Source: Candidatus Rokuibacteriota bacterium | GTDB lineage: Bacteria; Methylomirabilota; Methylomirabilia; Rokubacteriales; CSP1-6 | Assembly (NCBI GenBank): GCA_003221695.1 | Contig: QHSX01000049.1 | Span: forward strand, 38,123 to 102,122 | Direction of reading: 5' to 3' | DNA length: 64,000 bases | Shown here: positions 49,215-57,323 of the stretch, one piece after another | Numbering within the stretch: the stretch's first letter is position 1 | Layout of the letters: the number at the start of each line of letters is the position of its first letter | Position numbers and translations under genes: made by a program | Notes under the pieces: model-generated | Databases searched by the model: none | What the model was told of the DNA's origin: nothing | The model's input: the letters and a program-made list of their open reading frames with translations, nothing else

Positions 49215-50672
49215 TCAGGGGACCGTCGTGTGCAGAATCGCCCCGGTGCTGTCCTTCAACGTAATCGCAGCGGAGCGGGCGGAAGAGTCCACCTCGACGA
49301 GGGCGTAGCCGAAGGCGTTGTGGTTGGAGAACTCGGGCGGGTTCAGGCTCTCGACGAGCGCAATGATGCCCGCCGCCCCCTTGGGCCCGAACGCGGCGAC
49401 CAGCCCCTGGAGCAGCGTGAACTCGGCGACGGGGCCGGTGATGACCTCCTTGACCACGACCGGGGATCCGGCCAGGACGCTGACTCTCACGTCGGCGACC
49501 ACGTTCGTGTGAAGGTCGGTGGTCAGGAAGGTCACGTTGTCGATGTCGTGGTCGCTGATGAACGAGAGGATCTCGTCCCGCTCCGCGCGGTATCCCTCCC
49601 ACCGGTCGTAGGGGAGGAGGAAGATCTCTGAGATGGGCACCGCGCTGATGACGAACTTGAACGTCGCCCGGGAGGAGCGGAGCAGGAACTTGAAGACGGC
49701 CTTCTGCGCCTCGCCGAGCATGGTGCGCGACGGGTCGTTCAGGACGTCGAGGCAGCCTCGAGGCGGTGCTGGCCCGAGCCCGAGCGCGGAGCGGTACGGC
49801 GCAGGGAGAGTCGGCGCCGGGTCCCCGAGACAGGCCGGGCCAGCCTCGGCGCTGCGGAAGCTCCGCTCGTCCAGGATGAAGATCTCGACGTCGCGGCCCC
49901 AGCGGAACACCCGGAAAAACCCCAACTCGCGCGTCGGGGTACGGAGCGGCATGTACTCGGTGAAGGCCTGGCGCCCGTTCGCCACCCGCTCGGGACGGGC
50001 CGTCTGGCCCGCAAAGTTGTCGAAGACCTCGTGGTCGTCCCAGATCACGTAGGTGGATGTCGCGCCGAGGAGGTCGCGCAGGGCGTCGTAGGTCCGGTTC
50101 TCCTTGTACTTGGCGCGATGGGCCGCGAGGGTCGCGGCGGGCGGGGCGAAGAGAGAATCACTGTAGATCGTGTCGCCGAGATACACGAAGAAATCACCGT
50201 TCTCCTCGTGGATTCGGTCGAGCACCTCGAAGTTGTTGAATGCCGGGACGCCGTGCTCCCGGGTCCCGTCCGTATCGCCCGTGAACGTGAATCGCACATC
50301 CTGACGAACGAAGGGAAGCGGCGGTGTCCTGAACCGGCCGACCTCGCTCGTGACGTTCCCGCCGGGGCCGACGAAGTGGTAGTGGTACCTGGTGGCGGGG
50401 GACAGGGGGAAGACCAGCAGCTTGGCCGTGAAATCGTGCTCCGGCCGGGCCACGACCTGCCGGACGAGGGTCGCCGCCGGGGCGAAGCCGGGATCCGTCG
50501 AGACCTTGACCTTCAGCCGAGACGGCTCGTTGACTCTCGTCCAGAGCACCGCGCTGAAGGGCGTCACGTCACCGCTGGCGACCCCGTGGGTGAAGGCGAG
50601 CTTGGCCGCGGCGCCGACAGGCAGGGCCAGCGACGCGACGAGGAGGACGAGCGACGCCCAGAGCGACGCCAC
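49215..50672 (-). CDS. PhoD-like metallophosphatase (alkaline phosphatase D)
   Basis: 485-residue exported phosphatase/phosphodiesterase of the PhoD family. A fibronectin-like N-terminal domain (HGVASGDVTPFSAVLWTRV) precedes the metallophosphatase core (FTGDTDGTREHG, VYLGDTIYSDS, IWDDHEVFDNF, FLTTDLHTNVV). The signal peptide is hydrophobic (residues 3-23) without a twin-arginine pair, unlike classic Tat-exported PhoD. GTG start at 50672 lies 3 bases after the aspartate dehydrogenase stop. Confidence 0.85.
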   Translation of the reverse strand: MASLWASLVLLVASLALPVGAAAKLAFTHGVASGDVTPFSAVLWTRVNEPSRLKVKVSTDPGFAPAATLVRQVVARPEHDFTAKLLVFPLSPATRYHYHFVGPGGNVTSEVGRFRTPPLPFVRQDVRFTFTGDTDGTREHGVPAFNNFEVLDRIHEENGDFFVYLGDTIYSDSLFAPPAATLAAHRAKYKENRTYDALRDLLGATSTYVIWDDHEVFDNFAGQTARPERVANGRQAFTEYMPLRTPTRELGFFRVFRWGRDVEIFILDERSFRSAEAGPACLGDPAPTLPAPYRSALGLGPAPPRGCLDVLNDPSRTMLGEAQKAVFKFLLRSSRATFKFVISAVPISEIFLLPYDRWEGYRAERDEILSFISDHDIDNVTFLTTDLHTNVVADVRVSVLAGSPVVVKEVITGPVAEFTLLQGLVAAFGPKGAAGIIALVESLNPPEFSNHNAFGYALVEVDSSARSAAITLKDSTGAILHTTVP

Positions 50673-50675
50673 GGC

Positions 50676-51473
50676 CTAGGTCCCGATGCGAATGGACGCG
50701 CCGAGGTCCCGCAGGAGCGCGATCGTCGACAGATAGGAGAGCTTGCCGGTCCGCGGGTTCTCCGATGGGACATTCTCGACCTCGATCGCGAGGCGGCCGA
50801 ACTCGCCCTCGACCGTGATCCGGTGCCGGTTCATCGTCAGTCCGGGCACCGCGTAGAGCGAGATGCGCGTCTTCTCGGGTCCGATGCCGGCGAGCGAGAG
50901 CGCGGCGAGCACGTTGACGTTGGCGGGGAACGCGCGGCAGGCCTCCGTGGCGGGCCCCTCGAAGATGAGCGTCTCCTCGGTGATTCGATCGAGGTCGATC
51001 TTCTGCGCCTCGATCCACGGCGCGCCCGCCAGCCCGCGCGGGGGCTTGCGCGTCTCCATCGTGACCGACGTGATCGCGCCCATGCAGGCGCCCTTGACGC
51101 CGTCGAGCCCGGCGATCGCCGCCGAGGGCACGAGGATGCGGCAGCGGTTGGCCTCGGCGAGCCTCACCCAGTCCTGACGTCCGAGCAGCCCTCCGCACGA
51201 GAGGACGACCAGGTCCCGGCCGGCCTTGAGGGTCTTGGGTGCGATCTCGGAGAGGTGCGCCTGGGTGGACGCCTCGACGACGACGCCGGAGGTGTCGATC
51301 AGGTCGTCGAGGGGGAGAAACGGGGCGGGGGAGCGAAGCCCCTTGAGGAACCGCTCGGCCTTCTCTCGGTCACGCGCCGTCGCCCCGGAGAGCCTGAGGC
51401 CCGGAAGGCCCCCGTCGAGCGCGCGGCAGACCGCGCGCCCGATCGCGCCGAGGCCGACGACGCCGACGTTCAT
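50676..51473 (-). CDS. nadX: L-aspartate dehydrogenase
   Basis: 265-residue NAD(P)-dependent dehydrogenase producing iminoaspartate, usable for NAD synthesis. The Rossmann motif is VGLGAIGRAV (residues 5-14); VPSAAIAGLDGVKGA, FPANVNVLAALSLAGIGPE and the catalytic-region HRITVEGEFG are typical. The partner PhoD-like gene follows on the same strand; no nadA or nadC is adjacent. Confidence 0.87.
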   Translation of the reverse strand: MNVGVVGLGAIGRAVCRALDGGLPGLRLSGATARDREKAERFLKGLRSPAPFLPLDDLIDTSGVVVEASTQAHLSEIAPKTLKAGRDLVVLSCGGLLGRQDWVRLAEANRCRILVPSAAIAGLDGVKGACMGAITSVTMETRKPPRGLAGAPWIEAQKIDLDRITEETLIFEGPATEACRAFPANVNVLAALSLAGIGPEKTRISLYAVPGLTMNRHRITVEGEFGRLAIEVENVPSENPRTGKLSYLSTIALLRDLGASIRIGT

Positions 51474-51479
51474 GATGAG

Positions 51480-51495
51480 GGCATGTTATCATGCC
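51480..51495. promoter_or_regulatory. Palindrome in the 36-bp divergent gap
   Basis: GGCATG-TTAT-CATGCC is a perfect dyad occupying nearly half of the gap between the aspartate dehydrogenase start (51473) and the TIGR02757 start (51510). It is placed to act as an operator for one or both divergent genes. Confidence 0.45.
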
Positions 51496-51509
51496 GTTCA
51501 GGCGGCGGA

Positions 51510-52385
51510 ATGACGTCAGCACGCACGCTCAGGGAGCCGCTCGAGCACCTCTATCGCGAGTTCGACTACACCACGCGGGTCGAATTCGACGCCATCCGAT
51601 TTCCTCTCCGCTACGTCGATCCACGCGACCGCGAGCTCGTCGCGCTCCTCGCCGCGTGCCTCGCCTACGGCCGCGTGGACCTGTTCGGGCGCCAGCTGGA
51701 CGTCGCGCTGGCCGCGATGGGACCGTCGCCGGCCGCGTTCGTCCTGGGCTTCGATCCGCGGCGTGACGCGCGGGCGTTCGAGGGTTTCTGGTACCGCTTC
51801 AACCGACCACGCGACCTCGTCGCGTTCTGCGTGGCGGCGCGCGATCAGCTCGCACGCTACGGCACACTCGAAAAGGTGTTCCTCGCCGGCGACCCCGACC
51901 CGCGGGGCCCGATCGGTCCGGCCCTCGAACGCTTCGCACGGAGCTTTCTCGAGACCGATCTGCGCGAGGTCTTTCCCCGCGGGCGCCTCTCGCGCGGCTA
52001 CCGTCACCTGTTCCCGCTGCCCTCGGCGGGGGGCCCGTGCAAGCGCCTCAATCTCTTCCTCCGCTGGATGGTCCGCCGCGCGCCGCCCGACTTCGGCCTG
52101 TGGACGGCGGTGGAGGCGTCGCGCCTCCTGATCCCGGTGGACACCCACGTCGAGAACATCGCGCGGTCCATCGGCCTCACGCGGCGGAAGTCGCGGACCT
52201 GGCGGATGGCCGAGGAGATTACGGGGCGGCTCGCGGAGGTCGACCCGGCGGACCCGGTGAAATACGATTTCGCGCTCTGCCACAAGCGGATGTCGGGCGA
52301 CTGCCGCGACCGCCGCGACGTGGTCGTCTGCGCCCCCTGCGGCTTCAAGGGGGTCTGCCGGCACTGGAGAGGCCGGCGGAAGTGA
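51510..52385 (+). CDS. TIGR02757/DUF2400 protein, endonuclease III-like
   Basis: 291-residue protein of the TIGR02757 family. The C-terminal half reads like a helix-hairpin-helix-GPD DNA glycosylase: PVDTHV with D211 at the place of the catalytic Asp, YDFALCHKR, and a cysteine loop C265-x8-C274-x2-C277-x5-C283, close to the C-x6-C-x2-C-x5-C 4Fe-4S loop of endonuclease III. No Lys stands at the expected 18 residues before D211. ATG 51510 has GGCGGCGGA before it; an in-frame ATG at 51483 is possible. It overlaps rmuC, a recombination gene. Confidence 0.75.
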   Translation: MTSARTLREPLEHLYREFDYTTRVEFDAIRFPLRYVDPRDRELVALLAACLAYGRVDLFGRQLDVALAAMGPSPAAFVLGFDPRRDARAFEGFWYRFNRPRDLVAFCVAARDQLARYGTLEKVFLAGDPDPRGPIGPALERFARSFLETDLREVFPRGRLSRGYRHLFPLPSAGGPCKRLNLFLRWMVRRAPPDFGLWTAVEASRLLIPVDTHVENIARSIGLTRRKSRTWRMAEEITGRLAEVDPADPVKYDFALCHKRMSGDCRDRRDVVVCAPCGFKGVCRHWRGRRK

Positions 52386-53497
52386 CCGAGGCCTTCGCCG
52401 CGATCGCCGGGGCGCTCCTCGTCGCCCTCGTGTTCGTCGCGTGGATGCTGCTCCGCCAGATCGAGGGAGCGAGAAGCCAGGCGCATCAAGGACAGGAGGC
52501 CGTCAGGAAGGAGGTCGGTGACCTCGCGCGTCGCATGAGGGACGAGCTGGTTGGCCTTCAGCAGCGCGTGGCGACCGAGCTCAAGGGTGTCAGCGGCGAG
52601 GTGAGCCGCCAGCTCCAGGCGGGCATGAAGCTGATCCAGTCGGCGCAGGCGACGATGGGCGACCGCCTCGACAGCGCCGCGAAGGTCGTGGGCGAGGTGC
52701 AGGGGAGCCTCGGCAAGCTCGGCGAGGCGACCCAGCGGGTCGTCGAGGTCGGCAAGGAGATCCAGGGCCTCGAGCAGATTCTCAAGTCGCCGAAGGTCAG
52801 GGGCGGACTGGGCGAGACGCTGCTGGCCGAGCTCCTCGCGCAGATGCTCCCACGCGAGCACTACGAGCTCCAGCGTCCGTTCAAGAGCGGCGAGAAGGTG
52901 GACGCCGCGATCCGCCTCGCCGGGCGGCTGGTGCCCGTGGACGCCAAGTTCCCGCTCGAGAACTTCCGCCGGATGCTCGCCGAGCCCGAGGAGGAGCGGC
53001 GGCGGGCCCTGCGCAAGCAGTTCGCCCGGGACGTGAAGGCGCGGATCGACGAGATCGCGACCAAGTACATCGTGCCCGACGAGGGCACCTTCGATTTCGC
53101 GCTCATGTACGTGCCGGCGGAGAACGTCTACTACGAGATCATCATCAAGGGTGAGGCGGACGCGGACGACGAGGCCATCGCCACCCACGCGCTGTCCCGC
53201 CGCGTCGTGCCCGTGTCGCCCAACAGCTTCTACGCCTATCTTCAAGTGATCATCCTGGGGCTCAGCGGGCTCAGGATCGAGGCGCACGCGCGGGAGATCC
53301 AGAGCGATCTCGCCCGGCTCACCGGCGATCTCGACAAGGTGCGTGAGCCGATCCGAACACTCGGCAAGCACCTCGGCAATGCGCAGAGTCAGTTCACCGA
53401 CGCCGAGCGCGCGCTCGAGCGCTTCAAGGACAAGCTCGAGGCGATCGAGCGGAAAGGGGAGCAGCCGGCGCTTCCCAAGGGAGGCGATGCGGCATGA
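52382..53497 (+). CDS. rmuC: DNA recombination protein RmuC
   Basis: 371-residue protein of the RmuC family, thought to limit inversions at short repeats through a nuclease-like domain. An N-terminal membrane segment (residues 5-23) and a long coiled coil (about 25-130) precede the conserved core: RGGLGETLLAELLAQMLP, VPVDAKFPLENF, KYIVPDEGTFDFALMYVPAENVYYE split over residues 220-250, and VVPVSPNSFYAYLQ. GTG start overlaps the previous stop. Confidence 0.92.
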   Translation: MTEAFAAIAGALLVALVFVAWMLLRQIEGARSQAHQGQEAVRKEVGDLARRMRDELVGLQQRVATELKGVSGEVSRQLQAGMKLIQSAQATMGDRLDSAAKVVGEVQGSLGKLGEATQRVVEVGKEIQGLEQILKSPKVRGGLGETLLAELLAQMLPREHYELQRPFKSGEKVDAAIRLAGRLVPVDAKFPLENFRRMLAEPEEERRRALRKQFARDVKARIDEIATKYIVPDEGTFDFALMYVPAENVYYEIIIKGEADADDEAIATHALSRRVVPVSPNSFYAYLQVIILGLSGLRIEAHAREIQSDLARLTGDLDKVREPIRTLGKHLGNAQSQFTDAERALERFKDKLEAIERKGEQPALPKGGDAA

Positions 53498-55758
53498 CCC
53501 TCACCGCGATCGACTGGGTGGTCATCGTGCTCTACTTCGTCCTCTCCGTCGCGATCGCGCTCCTCTACTCGCGCCGCGCCGGCGCCTCCGTCGACGAGTA
53601 CTTCCTCTCGGGCCGCGCGGTCCCGTGGTGGCTCGCGGGGACCTCGATGGTCGCGACCACGTTCGCCGCCGACACGCCGCTCGCCGTCACGGGGCTCACG
53701 GTCAAGTACGGGATCGCCGGGAACTGGCTCTGGTGGTGCATGGTGATGAGCGGCATGCTCACCGTCATTTTCTACGCGCGCCTCTGGCGCCGCGCTGGCG
53801 TGATGACCGACGCTGAGTTCGCGGAGATCCGCTACTCGGGGCGCCCCGCGGCATTCCTGCGCGGCTTCCGGGCGTGCTACCTCGCGCTCGCGATCAACTC
53901 GATCATCATCGGCTGGGTCACCGCGGCGATGGCGAAGATCGTCGGGATGACCCTCGGCGTCGGGAAGTGGCAGGCGACGCTCGGCCTCTTCGTCCTGACC
54001 GCCCTCTACTCGACGCTCTCCGGCCTCTGGGGCGTCCTCGTCACCGACTTCTTCCAGTTCGTCCTGGCCATGCTGGGCTGCATCGCGCTCGCCGTCTTCG
54101 CGCTCGGCGCCGTGGGCGGGATGGCGGGGCTCCTCGACACGCTCCACGCGCGCTACCCCGACGGCGCCCCGCTCAACTTCATTCCGGCGCTCGACTCGGC
54201 GTGGATGCCGGCGCTCACGTTCTTCGTCTACCTCGCGGTCAACTGGTGGGCCTCCTGGTACCCGGGCGCCGAGCCGGGGGGCGGCGGGTACGTCGCCCAG
54301 CGGATCCTCTCGACCAAGAACGAGCGTCATGCGCTTCTCGCGGCGCTCTGGTTCAACATCGCACACTACGCGCTCAGACCCTGGCCCTGGATCATCGTCG
54401 CGCTCGTCTCGATGGTGCTCTATCCCGGGCTCGCCGATCCCGAGTCGGGTTACGTGAAGGTCATGGTGGATCTGCTCCCGCCGTTCTGGCGCGGCTTCCT
54501 GATCGCCGCGTTCTTCGCCGCGTACATGTCCACGATCTCGACGCAATTGAACTGGGGGGCGTCGTACCTCGTCAACGACGTCTATCGCCGTTTCTGGGCC
54601 GCGGGCCGGAGCGAGCGCCACTACGTCGCGGCGGGACGCGTGGCGACGCTCGTCATGATGGTGATCTCCGGCATCGTCACGCTCAACATCAGCACGGTGG
54701 AGGGGGCGTGGAAGTTCCTCCTGGCGATCGGTGCCGGCACGGGGCTCGTCTACCTCCTGCTCAACTGGTGGGCCTCCTGGTACCCGGGCGCCGAGCCGGG
54801 GGGCGGCGGGTACGTCGCCCAGCGGATCCTCTCGACCAAGAACGAGCGTCATGCGCTTCTCGCGGCGCTCTGGTTCAACATCGCACACTACGCGCTCAGA
54901 CCCTGGCCCTGGATCATCGTCGCGCTCGTCTCGATGGTGCTCTATCCCGGGCTCGCCGATCCCGAGTCGGGTTACGTGAAGGTCATGGTGGATCTGCTCC
55001 CGCCGTTCTGGCGCGGCTTCCTGATCGCCGCGTTCTTCGCCGCGTACATGTCCACGATCTCGACGCAATTGAACTGGGGGGCGTCGTACCTCGTCAACGA
55101 CGTCTATCGCCGCTTCTGGGCCGCGGGCCGGAGCGAGCGCCACTACGTCGCGGCGGGACGCGTGGCGACGCTCGTCATGATGGTGATCTCCGGCATCGTC
55201 ACGCTCAACATCAGCACGGTGGAGGGGGCGTGGAAGTTCCTCCTGGCGATCGGTGCCGGCACGGGGCTCGTCTACCTCCTGCGCTGGTACTGGTGGCGCG
55301 TGAACGCGTGGTCGGAGGTGAGCGCGATGGCGGCGGCGCTCGTCTTCTCGCTCGTGGCCCAGTGGGGCTTTGGCCTCTCCGCGGACGACCCGCGCGGCTT
55401 CGCCTACCTGCTCCTCGTGACGACGGCGCTCACGACGATCGTCTGGCTGGCGGTGACGTACCTGACGCCCGCCGAACGACCCGACCACCTGCGCGCGTTC
55501 CACCGGCGCGTCCGGGCGGGCGGGCCGGGCTGGCGCGCCGTCGCCCCCGACGCGGCCGGCGAGACCGCGCTCGGCGCCGGGCTCGTGCAGTGGCTCCTCG
55601 GCTGTGCTGTCGTCTACCTCGCGCTCTTCGGGATCGGCGGCCTCGTGCTCGGGCAGCGCGGCAAGGGCGCGCTCGCCGTCATCGCCGCGGCGATGCTCAC
55701 GTGGTACCTCGTCAGCGCCACGCGCCCCGCGGTCCGGACGCAAACCGGCGTGGTATAG
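53494..55758 (+). CDS. Sodium:solute symporter family protein with internal duplication
   Basis: 754-residue polytopic membrane protein of the SSS family (DYFLSGRAVPWWLAGTSM, TDAEFAEIRYSGRP). Without the repeat it would be about 580 residues, the usual size. A block of 174 residues, starting near NWWASWYPGAEPGGGGYVAQ and ending near GTGLVYLL, occurs twice in tandem and in frame, adding several transmembrane helices. Such a change should upset the LeuT-like inverted-repeat fold unless the protein tolerates it or the copy is an assembly artefact. Substrate unknown. It overlaps rmuC by 4 bases. Confidence 0.82.
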   Translation: MTLTAIDWVVIVLYFVLSVAIALLYSRRAGASVDEYFLSGRAVPWWLAGTSMVATTFAADTPLAVTGLTVKYGIAGNWLWWCMVMSGMLTVIFYARLWRRAGVMTDAEFAEIRYSGRPAAFLRGFRACYLALAINSIIIGWVTAAMAKIVGMTLGVGKWQATLGLFVLTALYSTLSGLWGVLVTDFFQFVLAMLGCIALAVFALGAVGGMAGLLDTLHARYPDGAPLNFIPALDSAWMPALTFFVYLAVNWWASWYPGAEPGGGGYVAQRILSTKNERHALLAALWFNIAHYALRPWPWIIVALVSMVLYPGLADPESGYVKVMVDLLPPFWRGFLIAAFFAAYMSTISTQLNWGASYLVNDVYRRFWAAGRSERHYVAAGRVATLVMMVISGIVTLNISTVEGAWKFLLAIGAGTGLVYLLLNWWASWYPGAEPGGGGYVAQRILSTKNERHALLAALWFNIAHYALRPWPWIIVALVSMVLYPGLADPESGYVKVMVDLLPPFWRGFLIAAFFAAYMSTISTQLNWGASYLVNDVYRRFWAAGRSERHYVAAGRVATLVMMVISGIVTLNISTVEGAWKFLLAIGAGTGLVYLLRWYWWRVNAWSEVSAMAAALVFSLVAQWGFGLSADDPRGFAYLLLVTTALTTIVWLAVTYLTPAERPDHLRAFHRRVRAGGPGWRAVAPDAAGETALGAGLVQWLLGCAVVYLALFGIGGLVLGQRGKGALAVIAAAMLTWYLVSATRPAVRTQTGVV
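54239..54760 (+). repeat. 522-bp tandem duplication, copy 1
   Basis: Identical to 54761-55282 except T at 54591 against C at 55113, a synonymous Arg codon change. Period 522 is exactly 174 codons. Confidence 0.97.
54761..55282 (+). repeat. 522-bp tandem duplication, copy 2
   Basis: Second copy of the unit at 54239. TCGTCTACCTC occurs before both junctions (54224, 54746) and again at 55268. The exact join CTCCTGC/TCAACTGG shows little or no microhomology. Confidence 0.97.
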
Positions 55759-55765
55759 TGAGGCG

Positions 55766-56068
55766 ATGACGCCGATTCCCATCCAGGTCTACGGCATCAA
55801 TCTCCTGGTCAAGCTCATGTCCGAAGGACCCGCGGACGTCCGTGTCCACTGCCCGAAGGGATCGCCCATCCGCTACGGCGAGGTCGTCGCCCGGGGCGAC
55901 GGCTTCGACGAGGGCGCGAACGCCTTCCGGGAGATGCCGGATCTCAAAGCGGTCGTGGCCTTCGAGGAGTCGGCCGAAGAGGTCGAGGGACACTACTTCT
56001 ACATCGCGGGTGAAGAGTACCGCGTCATCCGACTGGACTCGGTCATCCTGTCGTTCCCGCACGAGTAG
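55766..56068 (+). CDS. GroES-like small protein
   Basis: 100-residue protein whose layout resembles the 10-kDa co-chaperonin: IQVYGINLLVKLM at the start, GEVVARGDGFDEGAN in the middle, and a C-terminal EEYRVIRLDSVILSF like the EEY..L...DILA end of GroES. Similarity is partial and no groEL is adjacent, so it may be a divergent GroES-fold protein with another role. ATG at 55766 lies 6 bases after TATAGT, so a leaderless start is likely. Confidence 0.55.
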   Translation: MTPIPIQVYGINLLVKLMSEGPADVRVHCPKGSPIRYGEVVARGDGFDEGANAFREMPDLKAVVAFEESAEEVEGHYFYIAGEEYRVIRLDSVILSFPHE

Positions 56069-56074
56069 CCCGCC

Positions 56075-57310
56075 GTGGCCCGGCGTGGTAGAGCGACGAT
56101 CGCTGCCGCGCTCTCCTCGATCGACGACGCCGAGTTGATCGCCCTCGCGCGCGACCTCGTGCGGATCCCGAGCGTGTTCCGGCCGGGGGATCCGACCGCC
56201 ACCGAGGCCCCCGTGGCGCGCTACGTCGAGCGCTGGTTCGGAAAGCAGGGATTCGGCGTCGAGGTCCACGAGGTCGTACCCGGACGGCCCAACGTCGTCG
56301 CCTGGCTCGGCGACAAAGACGGAGGCCCGAGCCTTCTGCTCGAGGGCCACACCGACGTCGTCACCGAGGGCGATCCGCGCGAGTGGACGCACCCGCCGTT
56401 CGGCGCCGAGCTGGTCGACGGCAGGATCTACGGGCGCGGCGCCGCCGACATGAAGGGCGGGCTCGCGGCGGCGATGATCGCCGCGGCGGCCGTCAGGAAG
56501 AGCGGCGCCACGCTCCACGGGCGTCTCGTGATCGGCGCGCTCGTCGACGAGGAGGGCGACATGCTCGGGGTGCACCACTTCTGCACCACGCCGCTCGGGC
56601 GCGAGCTGTCCGGGGCGATCATCTGTGAGCCCGAGCAGAACGAGGTCTGCCTCGAGCAGCGGGGCGTCGTCTGGGCCCGCGTGCTGATCCGCGGGCGGAT
56701 GGCCCACGGCGCGATGCCGCAGGCCGGGGTGAATCCGATCTCGGCCACGGGCGCGCTCCTCGCCGAGGTCCCGGCGCTCGAGAAGCGCCTCCGGCGTCTC
56801 TCGGAGAAGAGCCGGTACCTCGAGCCGCCGACCGTGACGCCGACAATCGTCCAAGCGCCGGCCGAGGGGATCGGGCAGTCGAACGTGATCCCGTCCAGCG
56901 CGCGGCTGACCCTGGACGTGCGCCTCGGGCCCGGGCCCGACGGCGATGCGGTCGCCCGGGAGATCGACGTTGCCTGCCAGCGCGCGATGGCGCTCTGCCC
57001 AGGGGCGACGATCGAGTGGGCGCCGATCAACGGCGTGAGGCTGGCGACGCGGGTCGAGCGGAGCGAGCCGCTCGTGCAGGCGGTCGCGTCCGCCGTGCGC
57101 CAGGTCACAGGGCGGCCCGCGCGCTTCGGCGGGGTGCCGGGCTCGACCGACGGCACGATCCTCCGGACCTCGCTCGGCATCCCGATCGTCACCCTGGGCC
57201 CTGGCAAGCGGCTCATTCCCCACCAGGTGGACGAGTACGTTGAGGTCTCAGAACTCGTCGAGGCGGCGCGTATTTACACCGCCGCGGCTCTGAATTTCCT
57301 CCAGCAATGA
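56075..57310 (+). CDS. M20-family peptidase/deacylase (ArgE/DapE-like)
   Basis: 411-residue zinc hydrolase of the M20 family. Metal and catalytic residues are in place: H92 and D94 (EGHTDVV), D125 (GRGAADMKGG), E159-E160 (VDEEGD). A dimerisation domain (about 190-300) contains AHGAMPQAGVNPI. Related enzymes deacylate acetylornithine or succinyl-diaminopimelate; this one cannot be assigned. GTG start at 56075, 6 bases after the GroES-like gene. Confidence 0.88.
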   Translation: MARRGRATIAAALSSIDDAELIALARDLVRIPSVFRPGDPTATEAPVARYVERWFGKQGFGVEVHEVVPGRPNVVAWLGDKDGGPSLLLEGHTDVVTEGDPREWTHPPFGAELVDGRIYGRGAADMKGGLAAAMIAAAAVRKSGATLHGRLVIGALVDEEGDMLGVHHFCTTPLGRELSGAIICEPEQNEVCLEQRGVVWARVLIRGRMAHGAMPQAGVNPISATGALLAEVPALEKRLRRLSEKSRYLEPPTVTPTIVQAPAEGIGQSNVIPSSARLTLDVRLGPGPDGDAVAREIDVACQRAMALCPGATIEWAPINGVRLATRVERSEPLVQAVASAVRQVTGRPARFGGVPGSTDGTILRTSLGIPIVTLGPGKRLIPHQVDEYVEVSELVEAARIYTAAALNFLQQ

Positions 57311-57323
57311 GCCGCCCCCAACG

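Noticed and set aside
54239..55282. The large direct repeat as an insertion sequence, integron or CRISPR array
   Set aside because: Both copies are coding sequence of the same transporter, directly adjacent, without terminal inverted repeats, spacers or transposase.
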